Source: Lantana camara
Taxonomy: Eukaryota > Streptophyta > Magnoliopsida > Lamiales > Verbenaceae
DNA: 64,000 nt
Reading direction: 5' to 3'
NCBI GenBank assembly: GCA_037501455.1
Contig: CM074865.1
Location: 39,848,501-39,912,500, forward strand
Shown here: in pieces, positions 25,349 to 36,713 of the stretch
How positions within the stretch are numbered: position 1 is the first letter of the stretch
Layout: each line of letters starts with the position of its first letter
Position numbers and translations under genes: made by a program
Notes under the pieces: generated by a model
What the model was told of the DNA's origin: nothing
Databases searched by the model: none
Seen by the model: the letters and a program-made list of their open reading frames with translations, nothing else

Positions 25349-25361
25349 AGTCACTTTGACT
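25349..25361 (+). other. Branch-point hairpin in LTR
   Basis: AGTCA pairs with TGACT around CTT and runs straight into CTAACCC. The TTTCAG acceptor is about 36 nt downstream (25395-25397). Confidence 0.55.
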
Positions 25362-27424
25362 AACCCTCTCGCCTATTTTTAAAATGCATAATTTCAGGAA
25401 TCAATGAACGACAACTAGAGGTATCTTGAAGCACTACAACCGTAGGTTGGATCCGGTCCTACGAGTACACTGTCTTGAACCTACTCTCTGTAGAAACAAA
25501 CCATGTCATACTTTGTCCTTGCATGTCAACCTGTTGTACTCTTTTGTGAACTACTTTGCTCAATAATGATAATCCTTGCTCATTGTACGTTATTCTCCCC
25601 GTTCATTGGTAAAGTTGAATCTCTTTATCTTCCGCTGCACTGTGTCACATACTCCATTCATATTATCCTGACCGTTCGCCGTAGTATTTCCTGGGTGTTG
25701 GGTCTAACCTCCACTCAGGGAGTATTGCGGTGCGGGGTTGTAGTGCTGGGGAGGCGCTACACGCCTCCTCGATCAGATCGAAGTGCTTTGATCTTGTGAC
25801 CAGTTTGGTTCTCAACCTCCTTTTGAAATTCTAAGAATTTCTCAAAAGCTTCAGATTTATACTTCATTAAGTATACATAACCATATCGACTAAAGTCATC
25901 GGTAAAGGTTATGAAATACTGATGATTGTTTCTAGTGCTTACACTAAGCGGTCCACAAACATCAGTATGGATCAAATCCAAAACCTTAGTGGCACGTTCC
26001 ACAGTTCCTTTAAAAGGGACTTTGGACATTTTTCCTTCGAGACAGGATTCGCAAGAAGTTAACTCCTTAAGATCATTTTCAGAGAATGATCCTAAAGTGT
26101 TTATCTTGGTAATTCTGTTCTTGGAAATGTGTCCTAATCTAGCGTGCCATAAGGGAGCTGAAACTTTGTCATCTCTCTTACGCTTTGTTTCTCGTTGTAT
26201 ATTCATAATATTGATATTTTGAGTTAGATAAAGTCCATTACTTAGAGTACCGATGTGAACCGAAGAGTTGTTAAAGTATTTACCATTCTTAATATAAGTT
26301 TCATAACCTTCACAATCTAATATTGGAACTGAAATTATATTACGAATAATGCTCGGTACATAAAGGACTTTATTTAAGACTAACTCAAAACTACCTAAAT
26401 CTAATCTAATTGTGCCTAAAGCTCGAGCTTCAACGTTTGAGCCATCGCCGATCTTCAAGACACATTCTCCTTCTTTGAGTTGTTGGACTTCACTTAGCAT
26501 CTGTACATCATTACAGATATGAGTTCCACAACCGGTATCAAGTACCCAAGAACTAGAATTAATAGAAAGATTTACTTCAACGAGAAAGATACCTTTCTTT
26601 AGAGTAGCCTTGTACTCTGGGCAGTTTCTCCTCCAATGTCCCGCTTTGCCACAATGGAAGCAAACATCCTCTTTCTGATCATGCTTCTTCTTTTGGGCCT
26701 TCCCCTTCGAAATGCCACCAGTGGGCCTAAGGGGTTTCTTCTTCTTCTTTTGGGCTTTCTTGCCCTTACCTTTAGAAGGCCCAGAAGAGGAAGATGGAGC
26801 ATTCACCATCATAACCTTATTGTCCTTCTTGATCATGCTTTCAGCAGTCACAAGCTGACTAATCAGCTCAGCTACAGTAGCACCAGCATGATTCATATTG
26901 AAGTTAAGGACAAATGGGTTGAATGATGGTGGGAGCGAAGCTAGCAACAAATCCACTGAAAGCTCATCTTTCAGTGGCATGTCCATGGAAGCAAGTTTCT
27001 TAGTAAGGGCGAGAAACTTAAGTCCATATTCATGGACACTTGAACCTTCCCTCATTCTCAAATGGAACAATTCCTTTGAAGTGTTATACCTTGTAACACG
27101 TTCATGAGGACGGTAAAGTTGCTCTAAGTGGTCGTAAATCTCCCAAGCGAACTCCATGGCCTCATGTTGCCTTTGCAAGTCCGGAGACATGTTAGCCAAC
27201 ATAAGGCAACGGGCTTGGAGATTATCATCCTTCCACTTCTGAATCGCATCCCGCTCGGCCCGAGTGGGAGCCTCCCCTTGGGGACTAGGCTCCCCTTCGA
27301 AGAGAACATAAGTTCTCTTCTCAGAATTTAAAATGATTTTTAGATTCCTCAGCCAATCAGAATAGTTGGGACCAGTCAACTTGTTTGACTCGAGGATCGA
27401 TACAAGAGGGTTTTTGGTTTCCAT

Positions 27425-29692
27425 TTCGAAACATGTAGAGAATCACAGAATCTACGACCTAAATGGTAAAACAGAGAACTAGTGAGCATGCTGAATTATA
27501 ACGATATACAAAAGATAAGGTCTTTAATCTAATGTAGCTCCCACTATTTTTCAAAGATCTAGAATTCCCAAAGATCTAAGAGGAACACGTTTCGCAATGG
27601 GTACTAAGATCCGAGGCATTTTACCTCGAACCCACGACTCGCGGACATTCTAAGTAAGAACCCTAGGTAGGTACAACTTACCAATTCTAACACCTTTAGA
27701 ACTCTTAGTAATTATTTTTGCATCACCTATCTTTCAATATGGACCCACGACTCGTGCGACATCCATATTTACTTAGGTGTTAAGCTAGACCCATCAATCA
27801 TAAGATCATGATCAAAACTTAGTTCAAACGACCCACGACTCGCGGACATCGCCCTTGCTAAAATTGATCATGAAATATTGATCATTTAAAAAGTTCAATT
27901 AGGTAACTAAGAACTAATAAGCTCCACTAGCTATCCCACGACTCGCGGACAATAACTAGCTTCACTTACTAAACTTAAAACCTATTGATGGAATGCTAGG
28001 AATTTAATTCAAAATTTGCATCTCGAATTAAACACCTATTTGTTCGAAATTAGCTTAATATTTAATGGGAATTTTCGAATCAACCGGAGAGTTGTCCGGT
28101 TCGAACTCACCAACATATATGTTATCCAATTTTGTTAGTCTTGATTAATGCAAGTACACTTAAATGCATTTCAAACAAGCACATAAACAGATAACATGTC
28201 CTAGCATGATACTAACATGTAATGATCATGGGTTCTACCTATCTTATGCGTGATATGTGGGAGCCACTCCACAATCACAAGTTCTAACATACATGCCACA
28301 TAAACAGTTTAAATCACATAAGGGAAAGCGGTAACAAAATACGAGCCCTATCTCTATTACATTTAACAATTAAGATTCCCCTCCCTAACATTTTGAGGGA
28401 TCTTCACTTATGGCCTCCTTGTTACTTGAATGTGGTCCATCTTACTCCATGGGTGCAGTGTCTCCAAAATGACAATAAAACCTCACCACCTATCTCTACT
28501 CTCAAATTACAATAAAAAGAAAAAGACATAAAGTAATAAGACTCAATCTTCATATTGGCCTTAGACAATTACACGGGGCATACCCCGGCCTCAAAAACAG
28601 TAATATGGAAAGCCACATAATAAATCACATAACCGTACGCACATAAGTGAGGCTCCAACCTCAATTGAAAAACGCAACTTTAGGGCTCCAACCCCAATTT
28701 AAACCATCCATGTGCATAAATTAAAACCATACATAGATCTAAACCCATGATCACCTAACATGGTTTTGCGAGAATTTAAATTTAGCCAATAAATTAAAAT
28801 TCCCGTTTCAAGTCCTAATGACTTAAAACACGACTTGATGCTAGTCTTATTTATAAAAGTTTTCAATAAATCCCAAATTAACAAAACCAAATAAAATTCC
28901 AATTAATTCCTGAAAATTAATAATTTTATCAAAGATGTATTTTCCCAAAATATAAACCGTTTCTATTTCTCAAAAATCCCAATTTTAAGTTTTATTCAAA
29001 AATAAAATTTTAAAATTAAAATAATAAAAAATTGGGACTGGATTGCACGAAACACGAAAACACGGATCATGAAAAAAAACGGGGCTCGTGCACGAACGAG
29101 CCGCGCACATCAAGCGCGCGCGCGCGACAAGCGTGCACAGCGCGCGGCATAGGATGCGCGAGTGCGCACGCTGCGTGCCGATGAGTGCAGCCTTCTCGGC
29201 TGGGTGGCGGGCGGCCTGGGCGAGCAATCCCGCACGCCTTGCGGGATTCTCGCCTAGCTTGGGCGAGACAGCGGGCGGGCTCTCCCGGCAGCCCTGGGCG
29301 GGTGCGCCTAGCCTCCCGCACGCTTGCGGGAGGGCGATGGCAGTGATGCCTGCGCGCGCCTGGGACAGGCGGGCGCTGCAAGCGAAGCCCGCGCGCGGGA
29401 CGCCTTCGCTCGCGGGGTTTCGCGTGTTCTTCGTAATCCGGGTTTTCGTTTCGTGTTTTCGTTCAAAAGCAAAACCAATCCAAGAAATCCAAAACATTTT
29501 ATACAGTTTCAAATCTAAAATTGTTTTCAAAAATTAAATTTTGTAAAAACAAATTTTCAGAAACTTCCAGGAAAAAATATAGTTTCGTAATTCAGGCTTT
29601 CTAAAACAATTACAAATACTCAATCGCATCAAGCCTAAGAATTTCTACCAAATTCAGTATAATTGAGACGAATCAGAAACACGATTAACGAG
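27425..29692 (-). other. Long leader of the young Copia
   Basis: The 2.3 kb between primer site and gag ATG holds two unusual blocks. At 27631-27950 the motif CCCACGACTCGCGGAC recurs four times about 100 bp apart. At 29090-29420 a GC-rich block holds several hairpins. A 181-codon minus frame (28985-29530) crosses the GC-rich block but shows no family motif and is probably compositional. The old Copia leader conserves both blocks. Confidence 0.75.
27631..27950 (-). repeat. Leader motif repeated four times
   Basis: The motif read on the minus strand is GTCCGCGAGTCGTGGG. Its copies lie at 27631-27646, 27744-27760 (a variant), 27832-27847 and 27935-27950. The old copy has counterparts at 32211, 32313, 43519 and 43630. 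Confidence 0.75.
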
Positions 29693-29707
29693 GTGGCTCT
29701 GATACAA
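29693..29707 (-). other. Primer-binding site of the young Copia
   Basis: On the minus strand TTGTATCAGAGCC follows the 5' LTR end (29710) by a few bases. One base differs from the usual TGGTATCAGAGC. Confidence 0.8.
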
Positions 29708-29709
29708 CC

Positions 29710-31620
29710 TGTTGGAAAACACGAATCAGAAAGCAGTGGAATTTAAAAAAATTTTCCAACAAAAGGATCTTGGACTCGCAATCGTGTATCCAAATTCGTA
29801 GAGTTAAGAAACTTACTTTTCTTTTATTCTTTCTTGAAGCGTTTCAAGCCACCCAAGAACGCTCTTCTCCCGGCTTGATCCCCTCTCCTTGGTAAAGCTC
29901 GAATCTTCAAACTTCTAACTTGAAGCTCTCTAGAGATAGTCCACCAACTTGATCACCATCTAACTAGTAAGATGCTAGTTCTCTAGTTAGTGTTTAGGCG
30001 TAACCTAGGGTTTATTTAATCTTGGAGAAAGGATGGTGTTCAACACATGAACTAAAAGAATTGCCAATTTGCTCCTAAAGGAGCTCGAGCTCCCCTATTT
30101 ACAAAAGGGAGAGTACCGAAATTCCTAGTCCTTAATGGGCTAGGATTTTGGTCTCTCTCTCTCCTATTACTTGATCATCAAGTAATTTTGACTTTGACTT
30201 GGAATTCTAATTCAAATCAACTTTCAAGAGAGCTAAAAATATCCAAACTATTTTTGGATAATTTTATACTTTATTTATTTAAAATAAATAACTTATTTTA
30301 TCTAATTAATTAATTCATAATTAATTAACTAGATTATTTTTCTCCAAAATAAGACTTTCTTTTTAATTCAAAATTAAACCAAAGTCTATTAAATAATTGA
30401 CAAATTAATTATTTAATATATTATTAAACAATGACGTGTGGCACACGTGTCACAATGACACGTGTCCAGTCACGTGACCCACACGTGTGGAACCCTCTAG
30501 GCTCGATTAACTCGTTTAATCATTTTAAAGCCTTAACTCATGTAACCAAGTTGTTGTGTGTGACCCTCTAGGTTCTCAATTCAATTAGCAGTGACCCTAA
30601 TTAATTAATCAGTCCACAGATTAAACGACCATAGTCTAGCAACAGGTGTTTAACCCCTAGCTGAATTGGAATGTTCGGATTCGACAGAACCTTTAAGTCA
30701 TTGATTCATGTGAGATACAATCCTCCTACTTACTATCTCTCAACTAAGATCTAGGGTAAGGGAATAATCAGAACCCTAATAATGAGGTCTTAAAGCTAAG
30801 TGCATTTCATATCCATTTGATCTCAATCCAAGAAACCCTTTTCTTGATGTCTTGATCTAATGCCTTGGCCAAGGACTCCATATGGCATATGAATGACTTA
30901 CACAATAAGAGATCACCTTGAAAATACAAGTGTAGGTCCTATCTTGATTCTCATTCACTTTCATGAATCACTTGTGCAGCCCCAGCATAAGCCTTGAATC
31001 AGTTGTCTAAGGCGACACCCTTTAAAGCTTATACCTAAGACTACATAGTTAACTCATAAAGCGACAAGAAACCTCAAGTCTTAAGGATCAATTAATCACA
31101 TCAATGACTCGTGAGATATTTCCTAATCTAGAAGTTTCTTTTTCCTGAAATAGAAACTTCCCTTCCCATTTAGGAATGTTCTCACACGGGGCACCTCAGT
31201 GAACTTACTTATTAAAGTAAGCACACTCATGTATCACGCATTTATCAACTATACACTTTGCACCTCCATGAAACAAGGTGGTCCTTCTTAAGGGCGTGAT
31301 CCCACAAGCAAGCCTTAGAGGAGTCAGGTTGACACTCCCACTGTCGGTAGGACTCATCGGCTTGGAGTATTTTACTAATCATGACTTATGTGATATAGGG
31401 CTCGTTTCATGAACCATTTCACCTAAATGGTAGAGTCCTAAAGTCATCAGGATTAGGGGAGTTCTCATACATGCACAGATAAAGTAAACGCATACGAAAC
31501 AAGAGCATATAAAGAAGTGTTGCCTCAATTCTTTATTTCATTCAAAGATTTTCTGTGATTACAATAAGGAAAAGCACAAAGCGGATATACAATCGGCTTT
31601 CTAGGGCACTATTCCTAACA
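29710..31620 (-). repeat. 5' LTR of the young Copia
   Basis: This is a 1911-bp LTR. The TATA position (30095-30107) reads TGTAAATA on the minus strand where the 3' LTR has TATAAATA, so the promoter copy that would drive transcription has a damaged box. Confidence 0.93.
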
Positions 31621-32325
31621 ATTTGTCCATGGCCATTATGAAGATTGAGCCATATTATATTATGGAAAGAGTGTAGATTTTAGAATGTGAGGTTTTTATT
31701 TTACTTTGGAGATTTGCACCCATGAAGTAAGATGGATCCACACAATAAATTAACAAGGAGGCCATGAAGTGAAGACCCTTCAAATTGTTAGGGAGGGTTT
31801 CTATTATTGTAATAGATAGGGTATCATTTTATTTCCAAATCCCTTATGTGATTTAAACTGTTTTATGTGGCATATATGTTAGAACTTGTGATTGTGGAGT
31901 GGCTCCCACATACCACACATAAGATAGGAAAAACCCATCATCATCTCATATTAGTATCATGCTACGACATGTTATCTGCTAATTGCTTGTGTGTAATGCA
32001 TTTGTGTGAAACTCCATTAAACAAGACTAATTAAAATGGATAACTGTACATGTTGGTGAGGTCAAAAACTGGACAATTCTTCATTATTCGAAAATCCCAT
32101 AAATATTAAGCAATTTCGAAAAATAGGTATTTTGTATAAAGTGAGAACTTTAAATAAAATTCCTAGCTTTCCATCAACAGGATTTAAGTGTAATGGGCGA
32201 GCTGGTTGCTGTCCATGAGTCGTTGGATGGCTATGTGAAACCTATTAGTTCTTAGTTTCCTGATTAATTACTTTAAGTAATTAATATTTCATGGTTATTT
32301 TGGAATGGGCGATGTCCGCAACTTG
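31621..32325 (+). other. Old Copia leader, segment 2
   Basis: This segment continues the leader from 16547 (one copy of ATTTG is the TSD). Blocks such as ATGAAGATTGAG, AACAAGGAGGCCAT and GGAGTGGCTCCCACAT match the young Copia leader on the other strand. No coding sequence is present. It ends where the CACTA element inserted, within a copy of the GTCCGCGAGTCGTGG motif. Confidence 0.85.
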
Positions 32326-32339
32326 TGGCACTACTAGAA

Positions 32340-33110
32340 AAACGTCTTATAGTGGCGGAAATTTAGCAATGGAAATTATTCGCTGATATATAGCAACGGA
32401 AAAAAATTCGTGGAAAAATGCTTTAGCAACGGAGTTTTCGTTGCTAAATCCGTTGCTATATATGAAAAAAAAATAGCAACGGATTTTTCGTTGCTAAAAT
32501 TAAATAATACAAAAAATAAATAAATTGATAGCGATGGAAATTCCGTTGCTATTAAAATAAAAACCTAATAAAAAATAATATAATATATATAAATATTTGC
32601 AACGATAGCAACGGATTTTTCCTTTGCTATGTAGCAACGGATTTTTCGTTGCTATATGAAAGGAAAAAAAGAAATAAGAATAAATAAATAAAAAAAATAT
32701 TAATTTTTCGTTTCTATTTAGCAACGAATTTTTCGTTGCTATATGGAAGAAAAAAAGAAATAAAAATAAACAAATATGAAAAATATTAGCAACGGATTTT
32801 TCGTTGCTATAAGGATGAAAAAAATAAATAAATATAAAAAAGATTAGCAACGGAAAATCCGTTGCTATAAACATATGATTAAAAAAATTATTAAAATATT
32901 TATAATTTAGCAACGGATTTTTCGTTGCTATATGGAACAAAAATAAATGAATAATAAAAAATATTTACAACGGAAAATCCGTTGCTATAAACAATTGAGT
33001 AAAATATTGATAAAATATTTATAATTTAGCAACGAAAAATCCGTTGCTGTAAATATTTAATTAAAAAATAATAGAATACTTATAATTTAGCTACGAAAAA
33101 TTCATTACTA
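32340..33110. repeat. CACTA left subterminal repeats
   Basis: About a dozen copies of a palindromic unit, AGCAACGG..TTTTTCGTTGCTA, occur in both orientations separated by A-rich spacers. In CACTA elements such repeats bind the transposase. A minus frame of 146 codons here is repeat-derived. Confidence 0.85.
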
Positions 33111-34077
33111 TAAATAGTTGATTAAAAATTTAATAGAATTCATATGTTTGGGGATTATATGATCATATATTTGGGGATTATATAGAATTCATATTTGTAT
33201 AAAATAACCTTTGATATATAAAAGCCTTGAGTATTTTTATTTGATAGAAAATATGTATTATTTATATATTATAAGGTATAATATACATTATAAATCATTA
33301 AAAGAGTGCACAACACAATAATTCCTTAAAATTCACATATATAACGCTCGAAATTCACATATAAATACTTCGATATTAAGAGAAAAGTTTTTCATTTAAC
33401 ATGTAACGGTTGCATAACACAATAATTTCTTAATATTTAGATATAATTCTATAAATTTTAATAGAAATTCATTATATTAAAAGAAAATTTCTTAATTTAA
33501 CATCTAACAGTTGCGTAACATAATAATTCCTCAGTATATAGATATAATTCTATAAATTCAAATATAAATGTTTCATATTAAGAAAATAATTCTTTATATT
33601 AAGTTATTCAACTACGATTGCTAAATAATAAAATAGTTCCTCAAAATGCAGATATTGTTCTACGGATGTATAAGTGAATACTTCATATTGACATACAATT
33701 AGTTCTTTATTCAACTACCAACTAAGTCTAATTATTTAATTATGTAAACTTTCATTTTTTTCTTATATGTCATAAAAACTTATACTTAAGTTGGTATACA
33801 TTAGGTATGTAAACATTCATCCAAATATATCACAATGTTATTAGATTTTGTGGAATATGATAAAAAACCTATCATATTTTTATTTAATACAAAATTGGAT
33901 AGAAAAATGTTATTTTGAACTTTATTCTAATTTTTAATTTGTCATATTATACTCTTATGATAAACCAATTAACTAGCTACAAAATTTAATTATTTATAAT
34001 CATATTAATTTAAGTAGATTTACAAGTCCAAGTTAAATTCCTAATAAAATAAAAATATTATATGAAAATTTTAGTGC
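33111..34077. other. CACTA interior, non-coding
   Basis: This is AT-rich sequence with no recognisable gene or motif. Direct-repeat-like phrases (ATATAATTCTATAAATT and variants) occur at 33430-33560. AGTGC at 34073-34077 is one copy of the TSD of the nested retroelement. Confidence 0.7.
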
Positions 34078-34453
34078 TGTAACGCCCCAATTTCAGGTAC
34101 GCTCGACACGTGTGAGTTTCGAGCGTTAGGATTTTATTTTGTTAATTTTGTTTATTCAGTTCAAACGTGCAATATTAATTTTTATAAAATATGTACAACA
34201 TGATTGTGTGAAAATTATATGATATTCATTGCAATATGAGAATTCTAGTATGCACGGAATTTAATTGTTACATGAGTAAATCGTCCAATTTGACATAATT
34301 ACCAAATTGTCCTTAAATGCTTATTTCTTCCAATTGAGGGACCTAATTGCATGAAAACCTTTTGGACTTAATTGATCACTTTCCAAACCTTTTATACTCA
34401 ATTGCATGACTTATAAAACTTGGGGGGATTGGATTATAATATTGCATATTTCC

Positions 34454-34651
34454 TTATATATATCGTTATATACACATCTCTTCCTCAATCATCTTCATTC
34501 CATTTTGCCAATCATCTATTTCTCTCTCGGTACTCACTCAAGAAGGAAAGGAAATGGAGAAATCATCATCTTCAAGCTAGAATTTGTTAGGGAAATTCAT
34601 GATTCAAGCTTAAGCATCCATGATCATCCATCTTTCTTCCTCCAAGTTCAT
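34454..34651 (+). promoter_or_regulatory. LTR core promoter and predicted exon 1
   Basis: TTATATATATC (34454-34464) is TATA-like. A purine/pyrimidine-rich stretch leads to TTCAT/GTAAGTGG, a near-consensus donor with exon end 34651. The same bases recur at 40208-40405 in the other LTR. Confidence 0.5.
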
Positions 34652-35014
34652 GTAAGTGGAGATATCGGATTTCTTGAATTAACATGTGAAGCTAGGGTTC
34701 ATGAATTGAATGTGATATGTTGTGTATGAGTTGTTAGAAATATGATTACATAGTTATAGCTTGAAATCCATGCTTAAATCTTGAGGTTTATGGGATTACA
34801 TGATGAATTTATATATATGCTCAAGTTGGAGATTATGATGATTAAAGCAGGGATTGTGTGTTTATATTGGGTGTTATCGCACTATATGCATATATACATG
34901 TTCCCCTTCATGAATTATAACATATAGGATTGAAATATGTGAGTTTGAGGTGAATTGGGAGCTTGGCCGTAGCTCCCCTGTTCTTCTCCCCTGTTTTCTG
35001 ACCTTCTATGTAAC

Positions 35015-35211
35015 GGGAAAGGCCGTTCCCGCCCCCTTTGCAATTGGGGAACAGCCGTTCCCATTGTTTGAATAGTGTGTCAGGCGGCGAGGACGGGAAC
35101 GCCCGTTCCCACTTTGTCTCACAGACGGGAACGGTCGTTCCCATCTTCGGGGAGCCCGACAGCGGGAACGGCCATTCCCATTTTGAGCTGAAACCAGGAA
35201 CAGCCGTTCCC
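35015..35211. repeat. Palindrome array, GGGAACGGCCGTTCCC type
   Basis: Six 16-bp copies start at 35015, 35047, 35095, 35127, 35164 and 35196, spacings 32, 48, 32, 37 and 32 bp. Most carry one to three changes at the centre or on one arm; none is lost between the two LTRs. Confidence 0.92.
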
Positions 35212-35460
35212 AGCTCTCTGGTAGTGCAGAAACTTTCTGCATAAAAATGGAATTTTGGGACGTCGTTCCAATGGCTTATTTGATCCCGAATTGCTATTAT
35301 ATGATTGATTATATGTCGAAACAACATGTTTTCATGCTACATTATGTATTGCTCGATGTCTCGTATATGATCACGCCGTGCGCCGTTATATGGAATAATA
35401 TGCTAGAATTGTGGTCTCATGCACGTACATTGTTCCGTTTCTTGTTCATTTATTCTCCAG

Positions 35461-35520
35461 GGCGGAGATTGTGGATCATGAGCATGTTCACGCATTCACG
35501 AGTCGTGTGTCGCCTGTCAG
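35461..35520 (+). other. Predicted LTR mini-exon (60 nt)
   Basis: Acceptor TATTCTCCAG precedes GGCGGAG, and donor GTCAG/GTGAGGTT ends it. GGCGGAG and the donor are shared with 50342-50405 and 9800-9864. Confidence 0.5.
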
Positions 35521-35710
35521 GTGAGGTTCAATTTCTAGTTATATAGAACCCGTATAACCTCTAAGTGACTGTTTTAACCAAAAGGTATTTATAGTTATAT
35601 TTTCATGAAATCATTTATCGTTCCAAGTTATATTATTGTTCATTAATCAAGCAAGTAAAGCATGTTAATGTTCACGCATCAAAGCATGCCATGTTCATGA
35701 ATGCAAGCAA

Positions 35711-36012
35711 GTGTGTTTTCTTGGCCAGGTCCTCCTTAGTGGGGGTGCTGGATTGGTTTTCGTGCCAATGATTGTCCGTCCAATCACAAGATGAACAATA
35801 CCCTACCGTGTACGTGTGTTCTCTTGGCCAGGTTCTCCTCAGTGAGGGCGCTGGACTGGTCTTGCCAGTGGTTGTCCGTCCAACCACAAGAAGAACAAAG
35901 GCCTATCGTGTACCCGTGTTCTCCTGGCCAGGTTCTCCTTAGGGAGGGCGCTGGGCTGGTTTTCGAGCTGGTGGTTGTCCGTCCAACCACAGGAGAACCG
36001 ACCCATCGTGTT
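35711..36012 (+). repeat. Three tandem repeats of about 101 bp
   Basis: Units start near 35711, 35815 and 35915. Each has CTTGGCCAGG, a GCTGG core and GTCCGTCCAA..ACCACA. They lie in the predicted intron 2 of the LTR and recur at about 41466-41768 in the second LTR. They create open frames on both strands that are not genes. Confidence 0.88.
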
Positions 36013-36284
36013 ACAAGCAAGCCATGTAGTGATTGCATGATTTCCATTCCATGCGCATGTTATATGACTGCATGATAATTGAATTGCGTGATCACTTAAT
36101 GATTAACAAGCAAACAAGTATGTTTATCGATTGCATGAAAAGAACAAGAACTTAATATTGATAGTTGTATTCTCGGGCGAAGTTAAATTATTATTGAACT
36201 TGTATATTTATCATTTATGAACCTTTACCCGAGAGTATGACTTGCGTGTTATCTGCGCTAAAATATATTTAAACCCCTCACTCG

Positions 36285-36296
36285 GTCTTCACAGAC
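36285..36296 (+). other. Branch-point hairpin in LTR
   Basis: GTCT pairs with AGAC around TCAC, followed by CTGAC. TTTCAG (36313-36315) and CTGCAG/GTGCG acceptors follow, then GCTAGGCGG. Confidence 0.5.
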
Positions 36297-36713
36297 TGAC
36301 ACCTCCACCTTTCAGGTTACTGCAGGTGCGTGCTAGGCGGGAGTTGAGTCGAGTCGAGTTCAGTTCATGTAGTCTTGACATCCGTGGTTCGTGTATTTAT
36401 TTGTTATGGAATTGTAGTTATTGTTATTGTTAAATTGGAGATGATAATGTATTGATATGATAAGTTAGAATATATTTGTTTGGAAAACGAGAAAAGACAT
36501 GAAGGATAAATGGAAATAAGTGATAGTGGTTACATTATGCTTCCGCTTTATCTTATTGCACGTTTTAGTTATCCCGCCTAGCTTGTCGAGTATTGCATTG
36601 TCACCCGTTCGCTATAGTTTTGATTTATGTATGGACTTTCCATTTCATACGTGGATCGAGACTATAGTGCGGGGGTGTGGCACCTCCACGTGTAAGGGGT
36701 GCTACATCTAAGG

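Larger units (their letters stand above)
22622..25761 (+). repeat. Solo Gypsy-type LTR inside integrase, TSD CGCCT
   Basis: The 3140-bp LTR begins TGTAACAGCCCG and ends GGCGCTACA, flanked by CGCCT at 22617-22621 and 25762-25766. It is a diverged relative of the LTRs at 55377 and 60588, with the same order of parts: TATA box, short first exon with AAG/GTATGT donor, mini-exon, branch-point hairpin and conserved 3' end. No internal region is left. Confidence 0.94.
18094..27424 (-). pseudogene. Copia gag-pol polyprotein, interrupted
   Basis: A single frame starts with ATG at 27424 and ends at TAG 18094-18096. Order: Gag (about residues 1-200); a Lys-rich basic linker; CCHC zinc knuckle CFHCGKAGHWRRNC (residues 255-268); aspartic protease with DTGCG (296-300); the GAG-pre-integrase region with LWHARLGH; integrase beginning at LIHTDVCGPL; reverse transcriptase with YVDD (near 21350); and RNase H (WKSSKQ, TEAEYLA, FCDNTGAVA). 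The frame is broken by a solo LTR in integrase (22622-25761) and another between reverse transcriptase and RNase H (18807-21092). At both points dropping the insert and one TSD copy restores frame. In addition there are nonsense codons at 22204-22206, 21421-21423 and 18287-18289. The integrase-before-RT order places it in Ty1/Copia. Sub-lineage is not certain. Confidence 0.93.
16548..31620 (-). mobile_element. Complete minus-strand Copia retrotransposon, TSD ATTTG
   Basis: Both edges are LTR termini (TGTTGGAAAAC at 16548 and its counterpart at 29710; TTCCTAACA at 18060 and 31620) and ATTTG flanks the element at 16543-16547 and 31621-31625. In minus orientation the order is 5' LTR, tRNA-Met primer site, a 2.3-kb leader, one gag-pol frame, polypurine tract and 3' LTR. 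Two solo LTRs inside it account for about 5.4 kb; without them it is about 9.6 kb. The flanks join into the leader of an older, oppositely oriented copy of the same family. Three nonsense codons plus the two insertions make it non-autonomous now. Confidence 0.95.
34078..36706 (+). repeat. 5' LTR of the LARD-like element
   Basis: It begins TGTAACGCCCC and ends GGTGCTACA. In order it holds a TATA-like box, predicted exon 1, six palindromes (35015-35211), a mini-exon (35461-35520), three tandem 101-bp repeats (35711-36012), a branch-point hairpin (36285-36296) and the conserved 3' end. Open frames within it are chance or repeat-derived. Confidence 0.93.

Noticed and set aside
28985..29530. 181-codon minus-strand frame in the Copia leader as a gene
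   Set aside because: It follows the GC-rich block, overlapping frames on both strands are equally open, and no domain is visible. High GC removes stop codons by chance.
32500..32940. 146-codon minus-strand Phe/Tyr-rich membrane-like protein
   Set aside because: It is a translation of the CACTA subterminal repeats and their A-rich spacers.
35015..35211. A CRISPR-like array of short repeats
   Set aside because: The repeats are 16-bp palindromes with 16-32 bp of unique sequence between them, imperfect, and lie inside a plant LTR present twice. This is not a prokaryotic locus and no cas genes are present.
34908..35327. 139-codon minus-strand frame repeated at 40669-41082
   Set aside because: It is conserved only because it lies in the two nearly identical LTRs, and its repeats are translated palindromes.
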